DNA of 7,820 nt from Terriglobia bacterium (GTDB taxonomy: Bacteria; Acidobacteriota; Terriglobia; UBA7540), in NCBI GenBank assembly GCA_022866195.1, contig JALHUF010000483.1, positions 1 through 7,820 on the forward strand, given 5' to 3'. Positions 1 to 7,210 of this stretch are shown here, piece after piece. Both the position numbers and the translations under genes were made by a program. The notes below the pieces were generated by a model. The model saw only the letters and a program-made list of their open reading frames with translations, made no database searches and had not been told where the DNA came from. Every line of letters begins with the position of its first letter. The stretch's first letter is position 1.

Positions 1-17
1 CATTCAACTCTTGAAAC

Positions 18-1367
18 TCACGGAGTCAGGCGATGGAGCATACGAGGAAAGGGAATAGTTTCGCGGACGTGCTCGAGCCCGCAGATCCACGCCACGACGC
101 GCTCGATACCCATACCGAAACCCGCATGCGGCACCGTGCCGTAACGTCGCAAGTCCAGATACCACTCAAAGGCCTGGCGCGGCAGTTTGGCCTCCTCGAT
201 GCGGCGCAGGAGCAGGTCGAAGTCGGCCAGGCGCTCCCCGCCCCCGATGATTTCCCCGTAGCCTTCCGGGGCCAGCATGTCCACGCACAGCGCCACTTCC
301 GAGCGTGCCGGGTCAGGCGCCATGTAGAACGCCTTCACCTGCGCAGGATACCGGTGGACGAGGACCGGTTTGTCGAAGCTCTCGGAGAGCATGGTCTCAT
401 CGCCTCCGCCGAAGTCCCCGCCCCACTGGATCTCACTGCCCTTTTCCTGGAGCATCTTCACCGCGTCGTCATAGCTCAGGCGCGGAAAGGGCGGCGTGCA
501 CTTTTCCAGGGGAGCAACCTTCCGCTCCAGTGTCTGGAGTTCGCCGCGGCGCCGTTCGAGCACGCGCCGAACCACGAAGGCCACCAGTTCTTCGCCGAGC
601 ACCATGGCATCGTCGAGGTGGGCGAAGGCCACCTCGGGCTCAATCATCCAGAACTCAGTCAGATGGCGGCGGGTCTTCGACTTTTCCGCTCGGAAGGTTG
701 GCCCGAAGCAGTAGGTCTTGCCCACGGCCGCCGCGGTCGCCTCGTTGTAGAGCTGACCCGACTGCGTCAGGTATGCCTTGTCCTCAAAGTAATCCACTTC
801 GAAGAGCGTCGTGGTGCCTTCGCAGGCGGCGGGGGTAAAAATGGGCGTATCAACCAGAATGAAGCCGCGGTCATCGAAGAAATCGCGGCAGGCCTTGATG
901 ATTTCGTGGCGCACGCCCAGGATCGCTCGCTGGCGGGAGGAACGCAGCCAGAGATGGCGGTGGTCCATCAGAAACTCGATTCCATGCTCCTTGGGCGTGA
1001 TGGGATAAGGATGGTCAGGAGGAATGAGCTGAAGGACATCCACGTCCGAGACCTCCAGCTCGAAGCCACCCGGCGCCCGCTGGTCCGCCCGCACCTTGCC
1101 GGTGACGCGGAGGGAAGATTCCTGCGTCAGGTCGCGCACGCGCGCAAAGACCTCGGGCGGGACGGCACCTTTTGCTACTACCCCTTGAATGATTCCCGAG
1201 CCATCGCGGATAAGTGGAAACAGCAACTTCCCGCTTTCCCGCAGGTTGTAGAGCCAGCCCTGGATGAGAACCTCTTGGCCGACGAAATTGGAGACGTTGC
1301 GGATTTCAACTACAGGGGGCAAAGGCGTATTCCTCCAGAAGTTCTCACGGCGGCCTGTGACCGCCAT
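18..1367 (-). CDS. asnS: Asparaginyl-tRNA synthetase (class IIb), last gene of the ggt operon
   Basis: Cytoplasmic enzyme that charges tRNA-Asn with asparagine using ATP. From the ATG at 1367 the protein has 449 residues, about normal for AsnRS. An N-terminal OB-fold anticodon-binding domain (about residues 20-115, with [15 protein letters not shown]) precedes a class II catalytic core. Class II motif 2 is [15 protein letters not shown] (225-239) and motif 3 is [12 protein letters not shown] (about 416-427), followed by the usual C-terminal IPFPR. FRAEKS in motif 2 favours AsnRS over AspRS. Start choice: the open frame extends to a TTG at 1406 that overlaps the upstream stop as TTGA, but the ATG at 1367 has GAGGAG 12 nt upstream and fits the family better, so I prefer it. 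The gene has no promoter of its own that I can see and probably depends on the one before ggt. Function is near certain; the start is less so. Confidence 0.95.
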   Translation of the reverse strand: MAVTGRRENFWRNTPLPPVVEIRNVSNFVGQEVLIQGWLYNLRESGKLLFPLIRDGSGIIQGVVAKGAVPPEVFARVRDLTQESSLRVTGKVRADQRAPGGFELEVSDVDVLQLIPPDHPYPITPKEHGIEFLMDHRHLWLRSSRQRAILGVRHEIIKACRDFFDDRGFILVDTPIFTPAACEGTTTLFEVDYFEDKAYLTQSGQLYNEATAAAVGKTYCFGPTFRAEKSKTRRHLTEFWMIEPEVAFAHLDDAMVLGEELVAFVVRRVLERRRGELQTLERKVAPLEKCTPPFPRLSYDDAVKMLQEKGSEIQWGGDFGGGDETMLSESFDKPVLVHRYPAQVKAFYMAPDPARSEVALCVDMLAPEGYGEIIGGGERLADFDLLLRRIEEAKLPRQAFEWYLDLRRYGTVPHAGFGMGIERVVAWICGLEHVRETIPFPRMLHRLTP

Positions 1368-1402
1368 CGCGCCGCGGCGCTCCTCGGGCGCCGCTACAGG
1401 TC

Positions 1403-2227
1403 TCAAGGGATGGATTCCATTCTCTCCATCACTTCGCGGAGCCGCGCCAGGTCGACTTCTTCGGACTCGTTTTGGCGCAGCTCGAAAAGGAGCGGAAACT
1501 GGTTGTCCGCGGCGCGAAAGTCGCGCATGGTTTGTTCCCAGTCGATCTCTCCGTCAAAGGGTAGCAAGTGGTCATCCTTTTCGCGCCGGTTATCGTGCAC
1601 ATGGGTAGAGACGATACGATCCCGGAGCGTCTGAAAAGCCGGCTGGACCCCGCCCCCCATGTGGGCGTGACCCGTGTCAAAGCAGATTTGCAAATCGTCC
1701 ATCCGGGAGTACTGGATGAATTCGAGCAGGCGCTCTGGAGTACCCAGCTCGTTGGGAATGTTTTCTAGCAAGAGCTGCACGTCGCGCTCCTTGGCGAAGA
1801 TCTTCAAATGCTCAATGGACGTGAGCGCCGCGTCAAATTTCTCCAGGGCATACTCCTCGCCGGGAATTCCCAGGTGGAGGACCAGGTAACGGAAGGGCAG
1901 CCGCTCGGCGACCTCGAGGGCGCGCTTGATCTCTTCCATGGAATCAATCCGCTTCCTCTTTTCCAGGCAGGCGACCGAGACCGCCGGGCCCCCACTCTGA
2001 CCCCAATCGAAATCGGCATAGAGGGGGGCGTGAAGGGAATGTAGCTTCACCTCATGGTCTTCAAACCACTGCGCCACGTCGCGGACGTGGTTCTGGTCGT
2101 GGTAGTCGAAGTGTTGCCGCGCCGCGAACACCTCGATCTGCCGAATCCCCGCGCCCAAAATCCGGTCCAGGATGTGCGAACTCAGTCGCTCGTCAACAAA
2201 CAGGTGAGTCGAAAGCCCATAGTCCAT
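1403..2227 (-). CDS. Sugar-phosphate isomerase/epimerase-like TIM-barrel protein (xylose isomerase-like / AP endonuclease 2 superfamily)
   Basis: 274-residue, probably cytoplasmic TIM barrel with the metal-site pattern of the xylose isomerase-like superfamily. Candidate ligands and active-site residues, in order along the barrel strands, are E32 (IEVF), H66 (HSLHAPL), H118 (VLHLG), E155 (LLLENI), D184 and H187 (CFDTGHAH), H209 and H211 (THVHDN) and E249 (FELRQ). The family includes sugar and hydroxypyruvate isomerases, tagatose and inosose epimerases and endonuclease IV; the length and the single domain fit an isomerase/epimerase, but I cannot name the substrate. The ATG at 2227 overlaps the ggt stop by one base (TGATG), so translation is likely coupled. 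No signal peptide is seen. The sequence recalls conserved acidobacterial proteins of unknown substrate (memory only). An endonuclease IV role is less likely because that family has more conserved zinc-site histidines. Confidence 0.85.
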   Translation of the reverse strand: MDYGLSTHLFVDERLSSHILDRILGAGIRQIEVFAARQHFDYHDQNHVRDVAQWFEDHEVKLHSLHAPLYADFDWGQSGGPAVSVACLEKRKRIDSMEEIKRALEVAERLPFRYLVLHLGIPGEEYALEKFDAALTSIEHLKIFAKERDVQLLLENIPNELGTPERLLEFIQYSRMDDLQICFDTGHAHMGGGVQPAFQTLRDRIVSTHVHDNRREKDDHLLPFDGEIDWEQTMRDFRAADNQFPLLFELRQNESEEVDLARLREVMERMESIP

Positions 2228-3906
2228 CAGTATCCGACCGCCTTTCCATTCCCGCGGGGATCAGCCGCACCGAACCGCCATCCCGTTTTGGGATCGATCT
2301 CTATCGCCTCGCAAGCCCCTATCTGATCTTGAAAGTCGAGCTTGTATCCGAACTCCTGCAACTTCTGAATCGTGTCCGCGGAGAATCCCCAACGCTCCAG
2401 GGTCAACTGATCCGGCATCCACTGGTGGTGGAAGCGCGGCGCCGTAACGGCCTGGCGGATGTTCATCTGGAACACGAGCACGTTGAGCAGAACCTGGAGT
2501 ACCGTGTTGATGATGGTCCCTCCCCCCGGCGATCCCAAGATCAGCCGCACCTGTCCATTCTGCAGGACGATAGTGGGGGTCATAGATGAAAGCGGGCGTT
2601 TGCGGGGTCTGATGGCGTTCGCCTCGCCCTGGACTAACCCGGACATGTTGGGCTCACCAGGCTTTGCGGCGAAGTCGTCCATCTGGTTGTTCAACAGGAA
2701 TCCGGCCCCTTCGACGGTGACTCCGCTCCCGTAGCTGCCGTTCAAGGTGTAGGTGTTCGCCACCGCGTTTCCCTGGGCATCGACCACGGAGAAATGGGTC
2801 GTCTCGGCGGATTCGAATTCCGCGGGCTTCCCGGCCAGGACTGGAGCCACGGCCTTGGCTTGCAGGATTTCCTCGCGGAGTTCAGCAGCGTACTTCCGGC
2901 TGATGAGGCCTCGAACCGGCACGGGAACATAGTCCGCATCTCCCAGGTAGGCAGCACGATCGGCGTAAGCGCGACGCATCGTCTCTGCAATCCAATGGAT
3001 GGACTGGAATGAGTTGGGCGTCCCCAGGTCCATCGGCTCGAGCACATTGAGCATCTCCAACAATCCGACGCCGCCAGAGCTGGGCAGCGGCACGGTTAGG
3101 ATGTCGTGTCCACGAAAGGTGCCGCGCAAGGGCTGACGGATTTTCGCCTGGTATTGTCGGAGGTCGGCACGGTTGAGGACCCCACGATGCTTTCCCATCG
3201 TGGCCGCAATGGCCCGGGCTATCCGGCCCCGGTAGAAAGCCTTGGGACCGCCCGCGGCGATCTGCCGGAGCGTCCGTGCCAAGTCCGGCTGCCGGAAAAG
3301 CTCGCCCGGCTCGTAGAGCCGCCCGTCGCGCAGGAAAATGCGCCGCGTCTCGGCATACACCGAAAGCAGGTCGCGGTGCTCGCGCAACGACTCGCCGAGC
3401 CCGTAGGATACCGGGAATCCTTGCTCCGCCAAGCGAATGGCGGGCCGAAGCACACGCGCCCAAGGCAGCTTCCCGTACTTCCGGTGGGCCAGCGCCAAAC
3501 CGGCAATCGTGCCCGGTACGCCGGCGGCCCGAGCGCCTATGGTGGTCGCCTCGGGAATCAGTTCGCCTCGCGCGTCGAGGAACATGTCGCGGCTAGCCGC
3601 GGCGGGCGCCTCCTCGCGGTAGTCCACAACGACGGCTTCCCCGTCCACCAGCCGGATCAGAAGGAACCCCCCGCCACCAATGTTCCCCGCCTGCGGGTAG
3701 GTGACCGCCAACGCGAACCCCACAGCAACAGCGGCATCCACGGCGTTGCCGCCCGCCCGGAGAATCTCCAGCCCCGCCTCGGCTGCCAAGGGCTCGCTCG
3801 CCACCACCATCCCGTGCCGGGCGGCAACAGGGGTGAACCCCAAAACGGGCAGGCCAAAACCCAGGAGGAGAAGGATGACGGAGAACCATCTTGTGCAGGT
3901 GCGCAA
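2227..3906 (-). CDS. ggt: Gamma-glutamyltransferase (gamma-glutamyltranspeptidase) precursor, exported
   Basis: N-terminal nucleophile hydrolase that cleaves gamma-glutamyl bonds, as in glutathione, or transfers the glutamyl group to amino acids or peptides; expected in the periplasm. From the TTG at 3906 it is 559 residues: a basic start (MRTCTR), a hydrophobic signal segment (about 7-24), then the family opening HGMVVASEPLAAEAG. The autocleavage site and nucleophile is Thr369 in ETTHFSV, giving a 191-residue small subunit like that of E. coli GGT. Other landmarks are Arg97 (DYREEAP, substrate carboxylate), NNQMDDF, the SSM serines 440-441 and the oxyanion GSPGGG (about 458-463), so the enzyme should process and be active. 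The start is chosen because GAGGA lies 6 nt upstream and a short basic n-region results; a TTG at 3939 would add 11 residues but lacks a Shine-Dalgarno. First gene of the operon with the TIM-barrel gene and asnS. Confidence 0.95.
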   Translation of the reverse strand: MRTCTRWFSVILLLLGFGLPVLGFTPVAARHGMVVASEPLAAEAGLEILRAGGNAVDAAVAVGFALAVTYPQAGNIGGGGFLLIRLVDGEAVVVDYREEAPAAASRDMFLDARGELIPEATTIGARAAGVPGTIAGLALAHRKYGKLPWARVLRPAIRLAEQGFPVSYGLGESLREHRDLLSVYAETRRIFLRDGRLYEPGELFRQPDLARTLRQIAAGGPKAFYRGRIARAIAATMGKHRGVLNRADLRQYQAKIRQPLRGTFRGHDILTVPLPSSGGVGLLEMLNVLEPMDLGTPNSFQSIHWIAETMRRAYADRAAYLGDADYVPVPVRGLISRKYAAELREEILQAKAVAPVLAGKPAEFESAETTHFSVVDAQGNAVANTYTLNGSYGSGVTVEGAGFLLNNQMDDFAAKPGEPNMSGLVQGEANAIRPRKRPLSSMTPTIVLQNGQVRLILGSPGGGTIINTVLQVLLNVLVFQMNIRQAVTAPRFHHQWMPDQLTLERWGFSADTIQKLQEFGYKLDFQDQIGACEAIEIDPKTGWRFGAADPRGNGKAVGY

Positions 3907-3912
3907 CACGCT

Positions 3913-3917
3913 TCCTC
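3913..3917 (-). promoter_or_regulatory. Ribosome binding site deciding the ggt start
   Basis: GAGGA on the minus strand lies 6 nt before the TTG at 3906. It supports that TTG over the more distal TTG at 3939 and over the GTG at 3909, which would be only 3 nt from the same site. Confidence 0.6.
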
Positions 3918-3975
3918 GCTTGGCCTCAGCAACCGACAATAAACACTGAACTGCGGACGGTGAAGTTGAGACCTA

Positions 3976-4004
3976 AATCTATGGGAAAAGCAGGAGAGCG
4001 TCAA
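3976..4004 (-). promoter_or_regulatory. Sigma70-type promoter for the ggt - TIM barrel - asnS operon
   Basis: On the minus strand a TTGACG -35 box (3999-4004) is separated by exactly 17 bp from a TAGATT -10 box (3976-3981). Transcription should start near 3969, giving a leader of about 60 nt before the preferred ggt TTG. It lies in the short gap after pfkA, so the operon can be expressed independently of pfkA. No operator-like palindrome is visible around it. Confidence 0.75.
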
Positions 4005-4074
4005 GGCGAGTACTGATTTGTTCTGGCAGTAAGTCACCCTGAGGACCTTGCGCTAAGGTGCCGGCGCTGGGGGT

Positions 4075-5046
4075 CTACATGGCCAGAACACGTTCCAACT
4101 CCAAAAGACGCGGATCGAGCGGTTTCTTGTTGGTGACGACCTCTGCCAGCGGCGTGGCCGAGGTTTTATCCTTAAGCACACCCACGAGCACGCCGGACTC
4201 ACCACGAGCCAAGCAGTCCGTCGCCGCCACGCCCAGTCGCGTGCCCAGCAGGCGGTCAAAAGCGGTCGGAGTGCCGCCACGCTGCACGTGGCCCAGCGTG
4301 GTCACCCGCAGGTCAAAACCCAACCGCTCGCGGTTCTCCCGGAAGTGGCGCGCCAGCCCTTCCGCGTTGTACCGCGCCCCCTCGGCAACCACAACCAACG
4401 CATGCGGCTTTCCGCGGCGATAGGCTTCACGCAGCTCAGCGGCCACGACGTCCGGGTCCGTCTCTCGCTCAGGAATGATGACCGCCTCAGCTCCGCCGGC
4501 AATCGCAGCCATCAGCGCCAGGTAGCCGCATTTTCGACCCATCACCTCGACCAGGAAGGCCCGGTGATGCGAGGAGGCGGTCACCTTCAACCTGTCGATG
4601 GCCTCCAGGGCGATGTTCAATGCCGTGTCAAAACCAATGGTGACGTCGGAACCGTGCACATCGTTGTCAATCGTCGAGGCCACACCGACGACCGGAAAAC
4701 CCATCTGAGAAAGCGCATGCGCTCCGGCCTGGGAGCCATCCCCGCCCACGACGACCACAGCCTCAATGTCTTGCTGGTGCAGGTGACGAATGGCCTCAGC
4801 GCGCCCTTCCGGGGTCTTGAACTCTGGACAGCGGGCGCTGCCGAGCACCGTCCCGCCTCGTTGCATGATGCCACCCACGTCGCGCGCGCCCAGAGACACA
4901 AAACTGTCAGCCAGAAGTCCAGTGAACCCGTGCTTCACACCGAGAACCTCCCAGCCTTTGGCGAGTCCGGTCCGCACCACAGCCCGAACAGCGGCGTTCA
5001 TCCCGGGAGCGTCACCTCCACTCGTTAACACAGCAATCCGTTTCAT
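4075..5046 (-). CDS. pfkA: ATP-dependent 6-phosphofructokinase
   Basis: Phosphorylates fructose 6-phosphate to fructose 1,6-bisphosphate, the committed step of glycolysis, in the cytoplasm. The 323-residue length and numbering match E. coli PfkA closely. Seen: ATP loop GGDAPGMN (10-17), Arg72, GGDGS (101-105) with Gly104 as in ATP-using enzymes (PPi enzymes have Asp), catalytic Asp127 in TIDND, Arg162, VMGRKCGYLA (168-177), Glu222 and GHVQRGG (252-258). Allosteric-site residues Arg21, Arg25, Glu187, Arg211 and Lys213 are kept and Arg154 is Lys, so control by ADP and phosphoenolpyruvate is plausible. Position 124 is Ser instead of Gly. The ATG at 5046 has AAGGAG 5 nt upstream (5052-5057). The gene ends with TAG at 4075-4077; no clear intrinsic terminator follows before the ggt promoter, so some read-through into ggt is possible. 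Confidence 0.96.
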   Translation of the reverse strand: MKRIAVLTSGGDAPGMNAAVRAVVRTGLAKGWEVLGVKHGFTGLLADSFVSLGARDVGGIMQRGGTVLGSARCPEFKTPEGRAEAIRHLHQQDIEAVVVVGGDGSQAGAHALSQMGFPVVGVASTIDNDVHGSDVTIGFDTALNIALEAIDRLKVTASSHHRAFLVEVMGRKCGYLALMAAIAGGAEAVIIPERETDPDVVAAELREAYRRGKPHALVVVAEGARYNAEGLARHFRENRERLGFDLRVTTLGHVQRGGTPTAFDRLLGTRLGVAATDCLARGESGVLVGVLKDKTSATPLAEVVTNKKPLDPRLLELERVLAM

Positions 5047-5224
5047 ACATGCTCCTTAAAGAAATGATTTCGCGGCGGCGGTTGAGGCCTCCCAATTGAG
5101 GCAGTCTTCCCGAGACTCCTCGGGTGGCCCGAGCGGCCCTCGTTCGCCGCTTGCGGAGCGGCCCGTACGCTCGCCTGATCGCACGTGGCCCCGCGCGATT
5201 TGCCAAGCTCAGGCGCCAGAGTTT

Positions 5225-5233
5225 TGATAGACT
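5225..5233 (+). promoter_or_regulatory. Possible extended -10 promoter element for the phosphatase gene
   Basis: TGATAGACT fits a TGn extended -10 with hexamer TAGACT, the same hexamer used by the strong promoter before the rlpA-like gene. There is no good -35 at 17 bp; the nearest, TTGCCA at 5200-5205, is 22 bp away. A start near 5240 would leave a leader of about 97 nt before the TTG at 5337. Confidence 0.35.
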
Positions 5234-5324
5234 GCGCGCCTTGCCGTCAGCGGGCGGGAGAGGATTCTGGCACCCTGTCCAGCTGAGTGGCAAGCCGAAG
5301 GCGGCAACCTGCCATACTCTGACA

Positions 5325-5332
5325 GGGGAGGG
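5325..5332 (+). promoter_or_regulatory. Ribosome binding site deciding the phosphatase start
   Basis: GGGGAGGG ends 4 nt before the in-frame TTG at 5337, with the core GGGAGG at 5-nt spacing. It places the start directly before a textbook signal peptide, and it argues against the ATG at 5124, which would put 71 arginine-rich non-family residues in front of that signal peptide. Confidence 0.7.
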
Positions 5333-5336
5333 TGAC

Positions 5337-6977
5337 TTGCGCAAGCGGCTCCTGGTGCTTCTACGCTTCTCCGTCGTCTCATGCTTGCTCCTTTTTTCTC
5401 TGCAGGGAGCAACGGGGAAACGCGATGCCTCCGGAGCCCCTTCCCGCCCCAAGCTAGTCGTCATGATCGTTATTGACCAGTTTCGGCCCGACTACCTGGA
5501 GCGCTTTCGGCCCTATTTCGTGGCGCGAGGCTTCAACCTCCTGCTGAGCGGGGCCAACTTCGTCAACTGCCGGTACGACTGTGCAATCACCGTCACAGGC
5601 CCGGGCCACGCCACGCTTTTCACCGGAGCTTACCCGAACGTCCACGGTATCGTTGAGAACGGGTGGTACGACCGTTCGCTGGGCCGAGCCGTGCATTGCG
5701 TGGAGGATCCCGCCGCCAAGTTGGTCGATACTGCCGAAGGGCCGGCTCAGCAACGAGGCCCTTCCCCCCGAAACTTACTGGGAAGTACCCTGGGCGATGA
5801 ACTCCGGTTCGCCTCCGATTTTCAGTCGAAGGTGATCTCCATTGGCCTGAAAGATCAGGCGGCGATCCTGCCCGGAGGCCACACGGCCAATGCCGCCTAC
5901 TGGTACCAATCAGGCACGGGGCGGTTCGTCACCAGCACGTATTACGTGGCGGCGCTCCCCGACTGGGTGGCCAAGTTCAACCAACAGTCGCCCGCCAAGG
6001 ACTACTGTGGGAAGGCCTGGGAGGCGCTTGCCGAAACCCCCGGGGCGGCGGGCAAGGTCTTCACACGCTTCCGTCCGGGGCCATCCGAGACCTGCCCCGA
6101 CGCGAATTTCCTAGGATGGCTTAACGGCACGCCCTATATGACAGACATCGAGCTGAAGTTCGCCCGTGAGGCTATCCGCAACGAACGCTTGGGACAAGGA
6201 CCGGCAACCGACCTCCTGACCATCTCCCTGAGCGTGAACGACTACATCGGGCATGAGTCTGGCCCTTATAGCCCGGAACTGGCCGACCTCACAATACGCA
6301 CGGACCGCTATCTCGCCGACTTTTTCAGCGACCTCGACCGCATGGTTGGCTTGGACAATGTCTGGATCACCCTCTCTGCCGACCACGGAGTGGCCCCCAC
6401 CCCGCAGTTCGTCAAGGAGCACCAGTTGGGCCTGGGTAGCTTCCAGGCGGGATCAATCGCCACCGCCGTGCAGCAGGCTCTCTCCCAAGCGTTCGGCGAG
6501 GAGCAATGGCTTCGGAGCGTCAGCCTCCCTTACATTTACCTGAACCAAGCCGCCCTCCAAAAGCGCCAAGTGCCTGCTGAGAAAGCTGAGGCCGAGGCCG
6601 CCAGCGCAGCCGCTGCCGTCCCCGGGGTCGGCGCCGCGTTCACGCGAACCCAACTCCTGACCGGCAGCACGGGCGAATCTCCTCTGGCCCGAAAGGCGGC
6701 CAACAGCTTCCACCGCCAGCGGAGTGGCGATGTCTTCCTCATCCTTGACCCCTATGCCGTCCCGGTGGGCAGCGAGACGGAGACCACCCACGGCTCTCCC
6801 TGGAACTACGATGCGCAGGTCCCCATGCTCCTCTGGGGGAGTGCCTTCAAGCCTGGGGTGTACGCCGTACCCTGCCAAGCCATCGACTTGGTCGCCACCC
6901 TGGCGGTAGCCCTGGGGCTAAACCAGCCTTCCGGGGCGCAAGGCCAACCGCTAGCCTCGGCACTCAAAGAGCAGTAG
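5337..6977 (+). CDS. Exported PafA-like alkaline phosphatase / type I phosphodiesterase-nucleotide pyrophosphatase family enzyme
   Basis: Predicted periplasmic two-metal hydrolase of phosphate esters in the alkaline phosphatase superfamily. From the TTG at 5337 it has 546 residues: RKR, a hydrophobic signal segment ending near LQGATG (about 25-29), then KLVVMIVIDQF. All metal ligands are visible at almost the spacing of the characterised PafA enzyme: Asp47, nucleophile Thr87 in TVTGPGHATLFTG, Asp302 and His306 (NDYIGH), Asp349 and His350 (SADHG), and His485 (TTHGSPWNYD). Asn108 (ENGWYD) matches PafA Asn100. The PafA Lys162-x-Arg164 phosphate contact appears as Lys172-Asp-Gln174, so the Arg is replaced. 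Family members act on monoesters, diesters or both; the exact substrate is open. An Ala/Glu-rich insert (about 413-427) follows LQKRQVPAEK. It is transcribed alone, diverging from pfkA. No Pho-box-like control site was recognised. Confidence 0.88.
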   Translation: MRKRLLVLLRFSVVSCLLLFSLQGATGKRDASGAPSRPKLVVMIVIDQFRPDYLERFRPYFVARGFNLLLSGANFVNCRYDCAITVTGPGHATLFTGAYPNVHGIVENGWYDRSLGRAVHCVEDPAAKLVDTAEGPAQQRGPSPRNLLGSTLGDELRFASDFQSKVISIGLKDQAAILPGGHTANAAYWYQSGTGRFVTSTYYVAALPDWVAKFNQQSPAKDYCGKAWEALAETPGAAGKVFTRFRPGPSETCPDANFLGWLNGTPYMTDIELKFAREAIRNERLGQGPATDLLTISLSVNDYIGHESGPYSPELADLTIRTDRYLADFFSDLDRMVGLDNVWITLSADHGVAPTPQFVKEHQLGLGSFQAGSIATAVQQALSQAFGEEQWLRSVSLPYIYLNQAALQKRQVPAEKAEAEAASAAAAVPGVGAAFTRTQLLTGSTGESPLARKAANSFHRQRSGDVFLILDPYAVPVGSETETTHGSPWNYDAQVPMLLWGSAFKPGVYAVPCQAIDLVATLAVALGLNQPSGAQGQPLASALKEQ

Positions 6978-7059
6978 GGCAAAATCCAGCCATTCTCACG
7001 GTTCTAACTGGTCTCATTGTTTTCGCCCTTCCCGCCGATAACAACTGAGGGTATTTAGC

Positions 7060-7075
7060 TACCGTCCGGACGGTA
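7060..7075. promoter_or_regulatory. Perfect 16-bp palindrome, putative TetR-family operator
   Basis: TACCGTCCGGACGGTA is identical to its own reverse complement over 16 bp. Perfect palindromes of this length with a central CCGG are typical of TetR-family operators; family membership is inferred from form only. It ends 20 bp upstream of the -35 box of the rlpA-like promoter, so a protein bound there would touch the upstream promoter flank and would not block the core. No regulator gene lies in the window. A transcript hairpin is the alternative, but there is no loop and no U-tract. Confidence 0.55.
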
Positions 7076-7095
7076 CGGCCATGCAGAATCTTACC

Positions 7096-7124
7096 TTGAC
7101 AGGAAATACAAAATTCTGTAGACT
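7096..7124 (+). promoter_or_regulatory. Strong sigma70-type promoter for the rlpA-like gene
   Basis: A perfect TTGACA -35 box (7096-7101) is separated by 17 bp from TAGACT (7119-7124). The spacer and flanks are AT-rich against a GC-rich genome. Expected transcription start is near 7131, giving a leader of about 80 nt. Confidence 0.82.
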
Positions 7125-7210
7125 TAAGAAGATATCCCCCCCTTCTGAGTGCGGAATGCAGTTTGGCTGACGTTTAGCACGAGGAAGGGGCAACATTTTA
7201 TGGAGGTTGA

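Larger units (their letters stand above)
5047..5336. other. Divergent intergenic region between pfkA and the phosphatase gene, with several potential hairpins
   Basis: This 290-bp stretch holds no gene I can support. It contains: a GCCTC/GAGGC stem (5087-5102); three copies of a 6-mer and its complement, CCCGAG (5109-5114), CTCGGG (5119-5124) and CCCGAG (5128-5133), so the middle copy can pair with either neighbour but not both; a GCCGCT/AGCGGC stem with a 5-nt loop (5146-5162); a direct repeat of GAGCGGCCC (5131-5139 and 5156-5164); and an extended -10 motif facing the phosphatase gene. On the pfkA strand a weak CTGACG/TATCAA pair with only 15 bp spacing overlaps that motif. If pfkA starts there, all hairpins fall in its leader. 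No uridine tract follows any stem. Confidence 0.5.
6978..7210. other. Intergenic region between the phosphatase and rlpA-like genes
   Basis: This 233-bp, more AT-rich stretch carries no gene. It holds a 16-bp palindrome (7060-7075), a strong promoter (7096-7124) and an rlpA leader of about 80 nt. In the leader, CCCCTTC (7139-7145) can pair with GAAGGGG (7184-7190), enclosing a 38-nt loop. An imperfect long-range pairing of AGGGC plus AAAA (6976-6984) with TTTT-C-GCCCT (7020-7029) lies just after the phosphatase stop, but with no U-tract it is not a convincing terminator. Confidence 0.6.

Noticed and set aside
1..3. ATG on the minus strand 14 nt past the asnS stop, a possible start of a next gene
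   Set aside because: Only the start codon would be in the window and no clear Shine-Dalgarno precedes it, so it cannot be supported.
1368..1406. TTG at 1406 as the asnS start
   Set aside because: The TTGA overlap with the upstream stop is attractive for coupling, but the Shine-Dalgarno is weak and the extra 13 residues are unlike the family; it remains possible.
33..1634. A 533-codon open frame on the plus strand opposite asnS and the end of the TIM-barrel gene
   Set aside because: It is fully antisense to a certain asnS, crosses a gene boundary and has no recognisable domain; long antisense frames are expected in GC-rich coding DNA.
3106..3942. A 278-codon plus-strand open frame opposite ggt
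   Set aside because: Antisense to an intact ggt with all its catalytic motifs; Arg/Pro/Gly-rich composition typical of a shadow frame.
4037..4056. Small ACCTT/AAGGT hairpin after pfkA as a terminator
   Set aside because: Only 5 bp and no U-tract on the transcribed strand.
4288..5028. A 246-codon plus-strand open frame opposite pfkA
   Set aside because: Lies wholly within pfkA on the other strand, and its translation shows no domain signature.
5124..5336. Upstream ATG giving the phosphatase 71 more residues
   Set aside because: The added residues are Arg-rich and unlike the family, would bury the signal peptide, and overlap hairpins and a promoter-like motif; the TTG at 5337 has a strong Shine-Dalgarno.
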